Made by a program: the position numbers and the translations under genes
Source of the DNA: an uncultured Bacteroidales bacterium
Lineage (GTDB): Bacteria > Bacteroidota > Bacteroidia > Bacteroidales > Paludibacteraceae
NCBI GenBank assembly: GCA_900319645.1
Contig: ONPG01000014.1
Span: forward strand, 1-58,892
Length of the DNA stretch: 58,892 bases
Direction of reading: 5' to 3'
The notes under the pieces: generated by a model
Seen by the model: only the letters and a program-made list of their open reading frames with translations
Told to the model about the DNA's origin: nothing
Databases searched by the model: none
Shown: one piece after another, positions 8,721 to 18,329 of the stretch
Numbering within the stretch: position 1 is the stretch's first letter
How the letters are laid out: each line of letters opens with the position of its first letter

Positions 8721-10796
8721 ATGAAAAAGGAAAAGAAAAACAAACTGAAGGAACTTCGTTCCCGCTCGGGTTTCTGGATTCTGCTGGTGGCGGCAGTGGT
8801 GTTGGAAAGCACCGCCTGTATCCAATATTTCAGTAGCCAGCACGCGATTAAAGCTGCGGCAGAGAAACGCGCAGAGAACGAGTTGCGTAAGGCAGAGTTG
8901 AAGATCAATGTAGTGACCGCTCAGTTGGAAACGGCTGTGAAAATGATGGCCAAAATTGCGGAATTCTATATTGACAAACCAGACTCGATGTACAGCGTGA
9001 CGCGCGGCATCGTTCATCTGATGGGACCTAATCTCAATAGTGCGGGTATTGCCTTTATGGAGAACTACTATCCCAGCAAAGGAAAGTGGTTTGAGGTCTG
9101 TACGAGCCGCGAGCGAAATGAGAATGGCGAGGCGTATCTCTACACCCGTTCGATAGGCAGTGCGGATCACGATTATTTCCAATTGGAATGGTTTCACAAC
9201 GGTCTCACAATAGACAGTTGCTGGTGGAGCGAACCGTATTTTGACGATGCCGGAGCCCGTCAGGCAACTATCAGTTGCTCGTATCCTATCCACAACAAGA
9301 AAGGTGAAGTGGTAGGAGTAGCACTGGTGGATCTTCCGTTGGGATTCCTGAAAAAAGAAGCGGAACACCTGCAGATCTTCCAGGACAGTTATTACTCTAT
9401 CACCTCCAATGCCGGAAAAAATATTATTCCGGAGCCGGATACTATCCCCGGACGCAAGTATTATATAAGCGAACGCGAAGTGGCTTGTACGGGTTGGAGA
9501 ATGGCGATTATTATTCCGGACGATGTGCTGTATGCCGACCTCCGCAGGTTGGGATTGTTGGTTACGATACTGATGTTGGTAGGCTTGGCATTCCTTGCAT
9601 TTATCCTTTATTATGCTGGCAATATCGCTCACAAGTTGATCAAGTCGAACGCCGAGAACCAGCGGATGGAGAACGAACTGGAGGTGGCGCAGACCATCCA
9701 GATGGCTATGCTGCCGAAGGTGTTCCCGCCGTTTGCCGACCACCGGGATCTGAATGTCTATGGCCGGGTTACCCCCGCCAAAGAGGTGGGCGGAGACCTA
9801 TATGATTTCTACGTGCGCGAAGAACGGTTGTTCTTCTGCGTGGGAGACGTGAGCGGCAAGGGCGTACCGGCTTCGCTGGTGATGGCTACCACCCGTTCGC
9901 TGTTCCGCAGCGTGACAGCTCACCAGCACGATGCTGCGATGATTGCCACCGAGATGAACAACTCGCTCTCCGACACGAACGACCAGAATATGTTTATCAC
10001 CCTGTTTGTGGGTGTGCTTGAGTTGGAAAGCGGCAAACTGCAGTACTGCAACGCAGGTCACAATGCGCCGGTGATCCTTCGCCAGAAGGACAACACCACG
10101 AGCATCGAGATGCTGGATGTGCTGCCTAACCTGCCTGTCGGTATTATGGCAGATTTTCCGTATCAAGCTCAGGAGACGACCTTGGCTTACAACGATTTCA
10201 TCTTCCTCTATACCGACGGTCTGACCGAGGCGGAGAACAAAGATCACGCGCAGTTTGGCGACGAGCGGATGTTGGAATCGCTTCGCAAATACGCAGGGTT
10301 GCAGCCGCGTCAAGTGGTGGACGGTGTACAGGCGGATGTCGCGACTTTCGTCGGCGACAACGAGCAGAGCGACGACCTGACGATGCTCGCTATCCGTTAC
10401 CAGCAGGCTGCTATCGTGATGCGCAATGATATCCAGCAGATACCAACACTCGCCGAGTGGGTGGACTGGCTCAATCTGCCTATGGAGTTGAGTATGAGTA
10501 TCAACCTGGCGCTGGAGGAAGCCGTAGTCAATGTGATGGAATACGCTTATCCGAAAGACGAGCACGGCCAGGTAATGGTGGAGGCTTGGCGAAGCAACGG
10601 AAATATATGCTTTGCCATCTCGGACAGCGGAGTCGCTTTTGACCCGACCAAGCAAAAAGAAGCGGACACCACGCTTTCGGCGGAGGAAAGACCTATCGGC
10701 GGACTGGGAATCTTTTTGGTCAACCAGCTGATGGATTCTGTCACCTACGAGCGCAAGGACGACAAGAATATCCTGTTGCTCGTCAAGAAACTATAA
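8721..10796 (+). CDS. Sensor phosphatase: Cache-like domain + PP2C/SpoIIE + HATPase (RsbU/RsbW-type fusion)
   Basis: 691 residues. TM at about 17-37; a periplasmic Cache-like sensor about 40-270 (contains WWSEPYFDDAGARQATISCS); second TM about 273-297; a SpoIIE/PP2C phosphatase about 315-550 with GGDLYDFY, VGDVSGKGVPASLVM, CNAGHNAP, YTDGLTEAEN and the DD of SDDLTMLA; and a C-terminal GHKL ATPase about 570-691 (LEEAVVNVMEYAYP N-box, SDSGVAFDP, GGLGIFLVNQLMD). This is the RsbU phosphatase and RsbW-like anti-sigma kinase architecture in one chain. Its expected target is the STAS protein encoded 30 bp downstream. The external signal and any sigma-factor target are not visible in the window. Confidence 0.9.
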   Translation: MKKEKKNKLKELRSRSGFWILLVAAVVLESTACIQYFSSQHAIKAAAEKRAENELRKAELKINVVTAQLETAVKMMAKIAEFYIDKPDSMYSVTRGIVHLMGPNLNSAGIAFMENYYPSKGKWFEVCTSRERNENGEAYLYTRSIGSADHDYFQLEWFHNGLTIDSCWWSEPYFDDAGARQATISCSYPIHNKKGEVVGVALVDLPLGFLKKEAEHLQIFQDSYYSITSNAGKNIIPEPDTIPGRKYYISEREVACTGWRMAIIIPDDVLYADLRRLGLLVTILMLVGLAFLAFILYYAGNIAHKLIKSNAENQRMENELEVAQTIQMAMLPKVFPPFADHRDLNVYGRVTPAKEVGGDLYDFYVREERLFFCVGDVSGKGVPASLVMATTRSLFRSVTAHQHDAAMIATEMNNSLSDTNDQNMFITLFVGVLELESGKLQYCNAGHNAPVILRQKDNTTSIEMLDVLPNLPVGIMADFPYQAQETTLAYNDFIFLYTDGLTEAENKDHAQFGDERMLESLRKYAGLQPRQVVDGVQADVATFVGDNEQSDDLTMLAIRYQQAAIVMRNDIQQIPTLAEWVDWLNLPMELSMSINLALEEAVVNVMEYAYPKDEHGQVMVEAWRSNGNICFAISDSGVAFDPTKQKEADTTLSAEERPIGGLGIFLVNQLMDSVTYERKDDKNILLLVKKL

Positions 10797-10826
10797 TTTG
10801 TTAATTAATTAAAACTATATACCTTT

Positions 10827-11129
10827 ATGACAACAAACATTCAAGAAAACGGAAATCAGTTGATTGCCAGTTTCGTTGGACGCCTTGACACAGCGGCAGC
10901 CATTCCGACCGCAGAGGCAGTAAAACCACTCATGGAAGCGGAGAACAAGGAAATCATCCTGGAATGCTCGGAGCTGGAGTACATCTCTTCGTCCGGCTTG
11001 CGTATTTTCTTAGGTATCCGCAAAGAGGCTGCTACGCATGGTAGCAAAGTGATTGTCCGCAACATCAATTCCGACATCCGTCAGGTATTTGTGATGACCG
11101 GCTTCATCAGTTTATTTGAAATACAGTAA
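10827..11129 (+). CDS. STAS-domain anti-sigma factor antagonist (RsbV/SpoIIAA-like)
   Basis: 100 residues, a single STAS domain. The motif LECSELEYISSSGLRIFLGIR contains the Ser pair in the position of the phosphorylated serine of SpoIIAA/RsbV. In partner switching the unphosphorylated form binds the kinase and is reset by a PP2C phosphatase; both activities are predicted in the preceding gene. The stop TAA shares a base with the ATG of the next gene, so translation is probably coupled to the alarmone-synthetase-like protein. Confidence 0.92.
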   Translation: MTTNIQENGNQLIASFVGRLDTAAAIPTAEAVKPLMEAENKEIILECSELEYISSSGLRIFLGIRKEAATHGSKVIVRNINSDIRQVFVMTGFISLFEIQ

Positions 11130-12190
11130 TGGACGGACTGGATCTGCATTGCGAGTTGATACTGGAAGAGTATCGCACGAAACTGCCTGTTTTCCAGCAG
11201 GTTAAGGCGGAGGTGGAGCACACGTTGCGCGAAGCTCTGGACCGTAACGGTATTGTCGTTACGGCTGTGGAGACACGTGTCAAGACCGAGCAAAGTCTGG
11301 CAGGAAAGTTGGCGCTGAAAGGACAGAAATACCGTTCGCTGGACGATATCACCGATATTCTCGGCGCGCGCGTGATCACGTTTTATACCGATGATGTGGA
11401 CCGCATTGCGGCGATGGCGGAGCAACTCTTTGATATCGACTGGGAGAACTCGGTGGACAAACGCCGACTGCATCAGTTGGACAGTTTCGGCTACAACTCG
11501 CTGCACTATATCTGCCGTTACAACGGTATTCGTTTCGAGTTGCAGCTTCGTACTACGCTCCAGCACGCTTGGGCGGCTATCAACCACGACACCGGATACA
11601 AATCCGGCGTGGAGATCCCGCGCGAATATATGCGCCAGATGAACCGTCTGGCGGGAATGTTGGAACTGGCGGATGACGAGTTCAGCCGTATCCGTACGGA
11701 ACTGAACACCTATCGTCGCCGCGTGCAGCAACTCGTGCAGAACGGCAAACTGGATGAAGTGCAGTTGGACGGAGATACCTTCCGCAGTTATCTGGAAGCC
11801 AGACCGCTCGACCCGCTCAACAAACGTATTGCCGCTATCAATCAGGCGGAGATACAGGAGGTGTCGTTGTTGCGATACCTGCGTGTGCTCAAGTTTGTTG
11901 ATTGCAATACGCTCGGCGATGTGAGCCGGCTCATCAAGACGAACAGCGAGGACGCTTATCGTCTGGCAAGGCACCAGTTGGGCAACACCGATCTGGATAT
12001 TGTCTCGTCGGCTGTCGGGTTGCAGAACATCTGTGTCGTCAGCATTTTGAAACAAGGGTGGGGCAAAAACGGCCTGGTGAAGATGTTCGAGGCTTTGAAC
12101 GGATTTAACTCGCAAAACGAGATGCTTGCGGAGATGACTTACCAGCAGGCATCCAACCTGTCGTTTATGAAGCAATCATCCAATTTCTAA
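11129..12190 (+). CDS. RelA/SpoT-domain (p)ppGpp synthetase-like protein with unknown C-terminal domain
   Basis: 353 residues without an HD hydrolase or TGS domain. Residues 5-210 match the RelA/SpoT nucleotidyltransferase: TRVKTEQSLAGKLALKG (ATP-side basic motif), DDITDILGARVITFY (catalytic Asp region), SFGYNSLHYI, FELQLRTTLQHAWAAINHD (catalytic Glu in the E-Q-R-T motif). All key motifs seem intact, so transfer of pyrophosphate to a guanosine nucleotide is plausible. The last ~110 residues (from about RPLDPLNKRIAAINQ) are not recognised. It overlaps the STAS gene by 1 bp and stands two genes before an HD-type alarmone hydrolase. A toxSAS-type or other nucleotide pyrophosphokinase cannot be excluded. 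Confidence 0.88.
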   Translation: MDGLDLHCELILEEYRTKLPVFQQVKAEVEHTLREALDRNGIVVTAVETRVKTEQSLAGKLALKGQKYRSLDDITDILGARVITFYTDDVDRIAAMAEQLFDIDWENSVDKRRLHQLDSFGYNSLHYICRYNGIRFELQLRTTLQHAWAAINHDTGYKSGVEIPREYMRQMNRLAGMLELADDEFSRIRTELNTYRRRVQQLVQNGKLDEVQLDGDTFRSYLEARPLDPLNKRIAAINQAEIQEVSLLRYLRVLKFVDCNTLGDVSRLIKTNSEDAYRLARHQLGNTDLDIVSSAVGLQNICVVSILKQGWGKNGLVKMFEALNGFNSQNEMLAEMTYQQASNLSFMKQSSNF

Positions 12191-12220
12191 ATTGCAAACC
12201 ATTTAATCTTCAAATCAATA

Positions 12221-13114
12221 ATGACTCCTATTTTAATTGACCTGAATGACTACGTGCGCACGGGCGAAGGAGCAAACGGCGCAAGTTTCAACCATAAAAC
12301 GGACTCCAGCATCATGATGAAACTCTATTTCCGCAACTACGAGGCTGCGGAACTGGAGTTGGAGTTGGCACGCAAAGTATATGCGGCGGGTATCCCAACG
12401 CCTGAACCGGGTGATCTGGTAACGGACGGAGAGCGGATAGGTATTCGTTTCCGTCGGCTGATGGACAAGAAATCCTTCTCGCGTGCGTGTGGCGACAACC
12501 CCGAGAAAACAGAAGTTTACGCAAAGGAGTTTGCCCAAATGTGTCTCCAACTGCACAACACGCATGTTGACACGACTGTTTTTGAGAACGTCAAAGACCG
12601 TCTCTACGCGATGCTGGAGAAAAATCCCGATTTCACACCCTCTCAGAAGCAGAAGATCCACGATTATATTGCCGCTGCGCCCGATGCGGATACGGCTATC
12701 CACGGAGATCTGCAGTTCGGTAATGGTATTTTTGTGCCGTCCGGAGAGAAATACTTCATCGACCTGGGCGATTTCTGCTACGGTTATCCGATGTTCGACC
12801 TGGGAATGGTTTATCTGTGCTGCTGCCTGAATAGCGAGGAATGGACACAGGAAACCAACCATATGTCCAACGCCACGGCACGCCGATTCTGGGACGCTTT
12901 TGCGGCAGAGTATTTCCTTTCTCCGGAGTGCCCGTTGATTGCCTACGGATTCAAGGACGCGAATGGCAAGCCGCTCTTCGGACCCGGAGCGGACCTGGAG
13001 CAGATTGAGCCTCTGGTGAAGATCTACGCCGGCTTGAAAACGCTCATCGTGGAGCGTGATACCCATTGTGCCATGCCGCAGTTCCGCGCGATGCTCGAGG
13101 GTACCATCTATTGA
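12221..13114 (+). CDS. Aminoglycoside-phosphotransferase-fold kinase (TIGR02172-like)
   Basis: 297 residues with an APH/choline-kinase fold. The N-lobe begins with TGEGANGASFNHKT. The catalytic loop AIHGDLQFGNGIF and the metal-binding IDLGDFCYGYPMFDLGMVY are intact, so an active small-molecule kinase is likely. I recall the paralogous family TIGR02172, often found next to regulatory genes in Fibrobacter and Bacteroidetes, as the closest match. Substrate unknown; antibiotic resistance is not implied. It sits between the predicted alarmone synthetase and hydrolase, with 30-bp and 55-bp gaps, in the same direction. Confidence 0.82.
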   Translation: MTPILIDLNDYVRTGEGANGASFNHKTDSSIMMKLYFRNYEAAELELELARKVYAAGIPTPEPGDLVTDGERIGIRFRRLMDKKSFSRACGDNPEKTEVYAKEFAQMCLQLHNTHVDTTVFENVKDRLYAMLEKNPDFTPSQKQKIHDYIAAAPDADTAIHGDLQFGNGIFVPSGEKYFIDLGDFCYGYPMFDLGMVYLCCCLNSEEWTQETNHMSNATARRFWDAFAAEYFLSPECPLIAYGFKDANGKPLFGPGADLEQIEPLVKIYAGLKTLIVERDTHCAMPQFRAMLEGTIY

Positions 13115-13169
13115 TGGAAAGACAAGCTTATTTGTTGGTTAATAACATAACATCAGGCTACTCTCAAGC

Positions 13170-13745
13170 ATGGCAAACAAATATTTGGATACAGATTTAT
13201 TGGACCGCGCGATTATCTTTGCGGTCAAAGCACATCACAACACCGAGCGGCGAGGCAAGGGCTTCCCGTATATTGTTCATCCGATGGAGGCAGTAGAGAT
13301 AGTAGCCACTATCACGCCTGACCAGGAACTGCTGGCAGCAGCGGCGTTGCACGACACGGTGGAAGATACCGACGTGACGGTGGAGCAACTGCGCGCCGAG
13401 TTCGGCGAACGTATCGCTTCGCTGGTGGCAAGCGAGAGCGACGAGATGCCGGAAGGCGTCAGCGAGGAGGACAGCTGGCACGACCGCAAGCAGGCAGCAA
13501 TCAACAGGTTGGCTGCGGCTTCACACGACGCCAAGATCGTGGCGTTGGGCGACAAACTGAGCAACATGCGCGCGATCGCGCGTGATTATAAGGTAAAGGG
13601 CGACGCCTTGTGGTCGATTTTCCACGTCAAGGACAAAGCTTCGCACGAATGGCACTACCGCGGTCTGGCGTCCTCGCTGAGCGAACTGAGCGACACGTTT
13701 GCTTACCAGGAACTCGTCCGGCTTATCGACGAAGTGTTTGCCTGA
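13170..13745 (+). CDS. HD-domain alarmone hydrolase (MESH1/SpoT-HD-like)
   Basis: 191 residues, a single HD domain. Motifs: AHHNTERRGKGFPYIVHPMEAV, AAALHDTVEDTDVTVEQL (the HD pair and the ED pair) and ALGDKLSNMRAIARDYK. These match the (p)ppGpp 3'-pyrophosphohydrolase half of SpoT and small alarmone hydrolases of about 180-200 residues. It would remove the alarmone made by the synthetase-like protein two genes upstream, giving a local synthesis/degradation pair. The ATG at 13170 directly precedes the first conserved helix. Activity on other nucleotides remains possible. Confidence 0.9.
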   Translation: MANKYLDTDLLDRAIIFAVKAHHNTERRGKGFPYIVHPMEAVEIVATITPDQELLAAAALHDTVEDTDVTVEQLRAEFGERIASLVASESDEMPEGVSEEDSWHDRKQAAINRLAAASHDAKIVALGDKLSNMRAIARDYKVKGDALWSIFHVKDKASHEWHYRGLASSLSELSDTFAYQELVRLIDEVFA

Positions 13746-13789
13746 AGTGAATGTGTGAATGTGTGAAAATGTGAAAATAAAAATGAGTA

Positions 13790-14593
13790 ATGAATGTTCT
13801 CTTTGATAATATAGTGAATGCCCGTGACTTGGGCGGAATGGTGGGCGCCGGAGGCAAAACCGTGCAACCACACCGTTTGTTGCGCACAGCCCATTTGCAC
13901 GACGCTTCGCAAACGGATCTGAGGCGTTTGCACGAGGAGTACAAACTCGCTAAGATCTTTGATTTCCGTTCGTTTGGCGAAGCGGACGCCTTGCCCGATC
14001 AGGAGGTGGAGGGAGCAGAACACCATCTGCTGCCTACCATTGACCTTAGTGCGGAGAAACTGACCGAACAGCCTATTCCGCAGGAAGCGTTTCTGGATTT
14101 GGAGAAGCATATTGTCAACTACTCTTTCTTTCCGGAAGTGCAGAAGATGGCGGCGCGTATGTATCCGTCGTTGATACGTAGCGAATTCTCTCAACTGCAA
14201 TACGCTACGTTCCTGCGGCTGATTGTGGAAGCACCGGAAGACGGAGGTATTCTCTGGCATTGTTTCCAAGGCAAGGACCGAACCGGTTGGGGCGCTGCGT
14301 ATATCCTCTTTGCGCTGGGTGTGGACCGTGAGGCGATTATCGCCGATTTTGACCTGAGCAACAACGCTTATCGCAATTTGGTTAACAAACTGAATGCGGA
14401 TATTGACGCCCGCGGAGGTGGTGAGGCAGAGAAAGAGGTGATCTTGGCTTTTATGGGTGTGAGTACACCTAATTTCATCCGCACGCTGGATCTTATTGAC
14501 CGTGAGTACGGCGGAATGATGAACTATCTGCATGAGCAACTCCTGCTCACGCACGATGATATCCAAATCCTCCGTCACCGTTTCTTGCAGTAA
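13790..14593 (+). CDS. Tyrosine-protein phosphatase (Y_phosphatase3 family)
   Basis: 267 residues. The N-terminus NVLFDNIVNARDLGGM and the strand IFDFRSFGEAD are typical of LipA/PTP-like phosphatases. The P-loop HCFQGKDRTGWGAAYIL supplies the Cys nucleophile and Arg of the CX5R motif, and an Asp-rich region precedes it. It could dephosphorylate proteins or phospholipids. It is the last gene of the signalling cluster, separated from the HD gene by 44 bp holding GTGTGAAAA-like short repeats. It converges with the methyltransferase gene, 42 bp away. Confidence 0.88.
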   Translation: MNVLFDNIVNARDLGGMVGAGGKTVQPHRLLRTAHLHDASQTDLRRLHEEYKLAKIFDFRSFGEADALPDQEVEGAEHHLLPTIDLSAEKLTEQPIPQEAFLDLEKHIVNYSFFPEVQKMAARMYPSLIRSEFSQLQYATFLRLIVEAPEDGGILWHCFQGKDRTGWGAAYILFALGVDREAIIADFDLSNNAYRNLVNKLNADIDARGGGEAEKEVILAFMGVSTPNFIRTLDLIDREYGGMMNYLHEQLLLTHDDIQILRHRFLQ

Positions 14594-14635
14594 ATGTGGC
14601 TTTTGGATTTCTGCAGTCGGCTTTTAGCTTTTAGC

Positions 14636-15802
14636 CTAAAGTCGTTCGGCAAAAAGAAGAGTTGGTTTTCCGGCAATGCGGCAACCAATAATGAAGGCTG
14701 TGCCTCCGTCACGGAGGTGCAGTTTCTTTTTCAATTGGTCGGGCGTCAAGGGATAGTTGCGAACAAGGATGTTCGCGTTAGTGAGTGGGATTTGATGGTA
14801 GGTGAGTGGCCGGACAATTTTCCATACGCGGCCGGGGAAAGAGGAAATGAGCGTGTCGGAAACGTACAGATGTGTGTTGGGATCGAGTTTTTGCAGACCA
14901 AAACGTTGCGCTACGAGTTTGTAGGCTCCGGCTTTGAGAATCGCAGCGGAAGGCTCGTAGAGGTAGTAGCAGTCGGCCGTTGATAGTTGGCTGTTGAACA
15001 TCTCCGCTTGGGCGGATTGTTCTTCTTCGCGGGTGAAAACGAAGGGCGGAACATTCTGGGATAGATCCACTGCTGTAATCTGTCCTGTACCGCCACTCAA
15101 GAGGAGAACTTCCTTGACTTCGTTCTTGATCGCAACGATGTGAATATCCCATGTTAAGGGTGATTGATAATTTGGGATAGAAGAGAGTTCTTTGATGGCT
15201 TGGGTGATGTCCAGCATCGGCGAGAGTTTGAGGAGAAGGCGTCCGCCGGGTGCGAGGTGGCTCAGTAGAGTAGGGAGCAAAACGGTCACATCGGGCGTGC
15301 AATCCTGCAAACGGAAGACTTTGCCTCCGTGGCTGTCCCGGCGTGCAGGGTCGAGGAAAATCAAGTGGTATTGTCCTGCAATCTTCAGGAAATCCTCAGC
15401 GGCTGAATTATGGACGGCAATACTACCGTTGATGTTGCCCTGCAGATTGAAATTGTGCCCGGCGATACGGCAGAGTTCAGGGTTTTGCTCCACGTAATCG
15501 GTGTGAGCAAAGTGTTGGCTGAGAAAGAAGGTGTCCACTCCGTATCCGCCCGTCAGGTCAAGGCATTGACGATTGGACGATTGAGGATTGACGAGTTGTG
15601 CTTTGTAGCGTGCGGTGAGTTCGGAGGAACATTGCTCGCAGGAGAGCCGGACGGGATACCACCAATCGGGTATCGCCGCAAATGTCGGCAGTTTGTCTGC
15701 GGTACGCTGACGTCCTTCTTCCTGCTGCAAGAACCACCGCCACTCATCGTCGGTGAGGTGTTTGTATTTATTGCGCTGCAACGCTAAGTCGGCTATTTGC
15801 AT
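14636..15802 (-). CDS. Class I SAM-dependent methyltransferase, THUMP-like family
   Basis: 388 residues from the ATG at 15802, chosen because [20 protein letters not shown] matches how this Bacteroidetes family usually begins; a longer frame exists. The SAM-binding motif CLDLTGGYGVDTFFLS and the active-site-like FLDPARRD are present. The C-terminus (LRDGGTAFIIGCRIAGKPTLLF) is the family's THUMP-like end. Likely an RNA methyltransferase, target unknown. The start overlaps the SpoIID gene by 35 bp. Odd: the segment LVNPQSSNRQCL (15564-15598) is encoded by a degenerate 7-bp tandem repeat, and other repeat-like stretches occur near 14985 and 15165. Confidence 0.82.
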   Translation of the reverse strand: MQIADLALQRNKYKHLTDDEWRWFLQQEEGRQRTADKLPTFAAIPDWWYPVRLSCEQCSSELTARYKAQLVNPQSSNRQCLDLTGGYGVDTFFLSQHFAHTDYVEQNPELCRIAGHNFNLQGNINGSIAVHNSAAEDFLKIAGQYHLIFLDPARRDSHGGKVFRLQDCTPDVTVLLPTLLSHLAPGGRLLLKLSPMLDITQAIKELSSIPNYQSPLTWDIHIVAIKNEVKEVLLLSGGTGQITAVDLSQNVPPFVFTREEEQSAQAEMFNSQLSTADCYYLYEPSAAILKAGAYKLVAQRFGLQKLDPNTHLYVSDTLISSFPGRVWKIVRPLTYHQIPLTNANILVRNYPLTPDQLKKKLHLRDGGTAFIIGCRIAGKPTLLFAERL

Positions 15803-16847
15803 AGTAGTGTGCCAAAATATCCTGATACGAATGTCCTTCCGCCGCCATAACAGCTGCACCTATCTGGCACAAGCCTGCGCCGTGACCCCAGCCGTGACCA
15901 ACTAATTGATAATTGACAATTGACAATTGAGAATTGAGGGTTTTCTTGACCTCAAACCACGAACTATAGAGACACGTGCGGCTGAGCCAGAGGCGGATTT
16001 TGAGTTCTTTGCCAATTACTTCGGTGTGTTTGGTTCCCACGATGCGTAGGCTGTCAATACGACCAGAGGGACCGCGGTGGAGCGGAACGAGGTCGATGAT
16101 CTCTCCGAAGTCGATGCCGGATTTGGCGCGAATGATCTGTGCCAACTCTTCGGCGGTATAGGTGACCTTCCAGTCGTGGAAATCGGTGGTCTCTTGGTCG
16201 TAGTCGTTAAGACATGTATGAAGGAGCGATGTATGATGTAGCAAGGATTTCTCTATGTACGAAGGATTGCAGTATTTGCATTCTACAGACCGGATGTACG
16301 GGACATCGATGTCCTCCCAGCAGGTGCGCCAGATCTCCGTGCGTCCTCCACAACATTTATGGTAGCGGCAATCACATATCTCATCGCCATAGAGTAAGAC
16401 TTGCCCTGTAGTAGCGCGAACGGCTTCCACGGCTCGTTGGTTCATCCTGCGGATCCCTTCATAGCGCTGGCAGTGGTCGTCGGCACACACATGAAAAAAC
16501 TGGTGATTGCTTGTTGGTGAGTTGTAATTCTCTATTGCGCGTATCGCCCAAGAGCGGCTGATGACAGCGTGTGCTTTGAGGAGTTCCATCGGGCTGTCAG
16601 CGTTCATCTCGGAGGATATAACAGAGCAGAGGTAATCCTCCAGATCCAGCGTGTTGATGGCCGTCTGGGTGCCATCCGGGTTGTTGCGGATGGTGAGTGT
16701 GCCCTGGAACTCCTGGTCTTCGTGGCGGTCCCAATGGAAACCGATACCAATACGCACACGTTTGAGCACGAAAGTATTTTCGCGCTGTTCCCACTCGATA
16801 TGCGGGGCGGTGAGTATTCCTACTTTAATCTGGCGAGAAGTTCCCAT
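15768..16847 (-). CDS. SpoIID/LytB-domain protein
   Basis: 359 residues from the ATG at 16847 ([19 protein letters not shown]); a longer frame reaches 16925 but runs into the upstream gene without added conservation. SpoIID motifs: [33 protein letters not shown], and the C-terminal [16 protein letters not shown]. SpoIID proteins are peptidoglycan lytic enzymes or their regulators, but no secretion signal is visible here. The gene overlaps the glycosyltransferase end by 28 bp and the methyltransferase start by 35 bp. Just before VGHGWGHG the residues [13 protein letters not shown] are encoded by AATTG-type heptamer repeats (15903-15940), an in-frame repeat within the gene. Confidence 0.85.
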   Translation of the reverse strand: MGTSRQIKVGILTAPHIEWEQRENTFVLKRVRIGIGFHWDRHEDQEFQGTLTIRNNPDGTQTAINTLDLEDYLCSVISSEMNADSPMELLKAHAVISRSWAIRAIENYNSPTSNHQFFHVCADDHCQRYEGIRRMNQRAVEAVRATTGQVLLYGDEICDCRYHKCCGGRTEIWRTCWEDIDVPYIRSVECKYCNPSYIEKSLLHHTSLLHTCLNDYDQETTDFHDWKVTYTAEELAQIIRAKSGIDFGEIIDLVPLHRGPSGRIDSLRIVGTKHTEVIGKELKIRLWLSRTCLYSSWFEVKKTLNSQLSIVNYQLVGHGWGHGAGLCQIGAAVMAAEGHSYQDILAHYYANSRLSVAAQ

Positions 16848-18226
16848 GTGCGCAGGCGGTCTTTGTACCAGTTGTTGCGGTTCATAGCGGGAATGTCGCA
16901 GTTTGCGTCGGAGTTGTCGCTCCACCGGCGGCAGTTATAGACCACATCGTAGATGCGTCCGATACGCCAGTTACGGCTGATACGCAGCCCGACCGCATAA
17001 TCCTCTCCGTATTTGGTGGTGGGGAAATTGATCTGACGCAGAAGCGGTACGTAGAAAGCTCTCGGTGCACCTAATCCGTTGATACGCAGTGCGTTGTTTC
17101 GCCCATTATTGTCTGTCCATTCGCGGTGGTCGATTACTCCCGGAGGCAGGATATTGCCGTCAATATCGGTCATCTGGTAGGTGCCGATAACCATGCCCGG
17201 CTTCGAGCCGGAGCAATTTTCGCCATTCGGATCTGTTGCTTCAAAGGCATCGATGAAGCGTTGGACGGTGGTGGTGTCGTGATAGGTGTCGTCACTATCC
17301 AGTTGGATGGCGTATTTGCCGCAACGCGGGTCGTGGAAAGCCATATTCCAGTTACCACCTATCCCGTGCCATGTCTTGTCCTGGGCAATATAAATAAGGC
17401 GATTAGGGGCTTTAGGGTCCTTAAGGAATTCTTCGATGATCTGTTTGGTGCCATCTGTGGAGTTGTCGTCCACGACAAACACATTGAACGAATAGGGAGC
17501 GCGTACTTGCTGTGCGAGAGCCGAACGTATGGCATCGCCTATCGTGCGCGCGCGGTTCTTACAAGGAATAATAACACTAGCAGTTACCGGGAACTCTCCG
17601 GCTTCCGGGAGCGGGAGGTAGTCTCCCGGTTGGAGATAGGCTCCGATGCGTTTGAGATACGCCGTGACACAGGCTTCCATTTCTATCTGCACGGCACGGT
17701 TGCGCGGATCCACGTAATCGAACAGTTTCTCGCCGGATTTGCGGGTGTCGGTCTCCACCTCGTAGTAGAGATACTCAGGGATGTGCACCAATGCCCCTCC
17801 CCAGCCCTCCCCCGTAGGGAGGGAGTTGCTTCCATCAGTAGCACGGAGACGCAGGTCGTAGAGCCCGGCGAACTGGTAATCGGTGTCCATCTGAGCGACC
17901 AGTGCTTTGAGTTTGGCCGTATCCCAAAGGAGGACAGCGCCGAAATCGAAATCGTCACGGAGTGCGCCGAGCTGGTAGTCGATGACGGGCGCCTCTATAT
18001 TGGTGATTTGTGATTGCTCGTCGGTCATTTTCTGGAAATGGTCGGCGTACACCATTGTGGCACCGGTTTGCTCCAAGAGTTGGATCATTCGTTCCTGTCC
18101 CAGATAGACCCATTCTATTTCGGGTTTGAGACAGATGAACGTGTAAGGAGTGTTAGCCTGTGCGGCTATATCACGGATGGCTTGTGTGCTGCACACACGG
18201 CCGGGGAGGAAAAACGTGTTGGACAT
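16820..18226 (-). CDS. Glycosyltransferase family 2, two-part protein
   Basis: 468 residues. The C-terminal half (from about 215) is a GT-A domain: [34 protein letters not shown], and the DxD-like [10 protein letters not shown]. The N-terminal ~200 residues also look glycosyltransferase-like (YADHF...LYDLRLRA) but lack a clear second active site. The sugar and acceptor are unknown. It follows the GlcNAc-kinase-like gene after a repeat-filled 103-bp gap and overlaps the SpoIID gene. Two inserts look repeat-derived: [10 protein letters not shown], encoded by a C/G-rich near-palindrome at 17793-17828, and [10 protein letters not shown], encoded by CCTTAA/CCCTAA-like words at 17401-17432. Confidence 0.85.
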   Translation of the reverse strand: MSNTFFLPGRVCSTQAIRDIAAQANTPYTFICLKPEIEWVYLGQERMIQLLEQTGATMVYADHFQKMTDEQSQITNIEAPVIDYQLGALRDDFDFGAVLLWDTAKLKALVAQMDTDYQFAGLYDLRLRATDGSNSLPTGEGWGGALVHIPEYLYYEVETDTRKSGEKLFDYVDPRNRAVQIEMEACVTAYLKRIGAYLQPGDYLPLPEAGEFPVTASVIIPCKNRARTIGDAIRSALAQQVRAPYSFNVFVVDDNSTDGTKQIIEEFLKDPKAPNRLIYIAQDKTWHGIGGNWNMAFHDPRCGKYAIQLDSDDTYHDTTTVQRFIDAFEATDPNGENCSGSKPGMVIGTYQMTDIDGNILPPGVIDHREWTDNNGRNNALRINGLGAPRAFYVPLLRQINFPTTKYGEDYAVGLRISRNWRIGRIYDVVYNCRRWSDNSDANCDIPAMNRNNWYKDRLRTWELLARLK

Positions 18227-18329
18227 TGGAATTTGTAATTGTTAATTTGTAATTGGTAATTTTCTCGGTGGTGTCCCGACGAGGTCTCGAGATATAATAT
18301 ACCGACGAGATACCGACGAGATACCGTGA
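18227..18329. repeat. Spacer with heptamer (TAATTKG-type) and 11-bp tandem repeats
   Basis: 18229-18262 holds five TAATTKG/TAATTTT-type heptamers in tandem. 18300-18326 holds TACCGACGAGA x2 plus a partial copy, the same 11-mer seen at 2171-2203. No gene is visible. Confidence 0.85.

Noticed and set aside
12221-13114. Aminoglycoside resistance gene
   Set aside because: The fold is shared by many small-molecule kinases; the context is regulatory and there is no sign of a resistance cassette.
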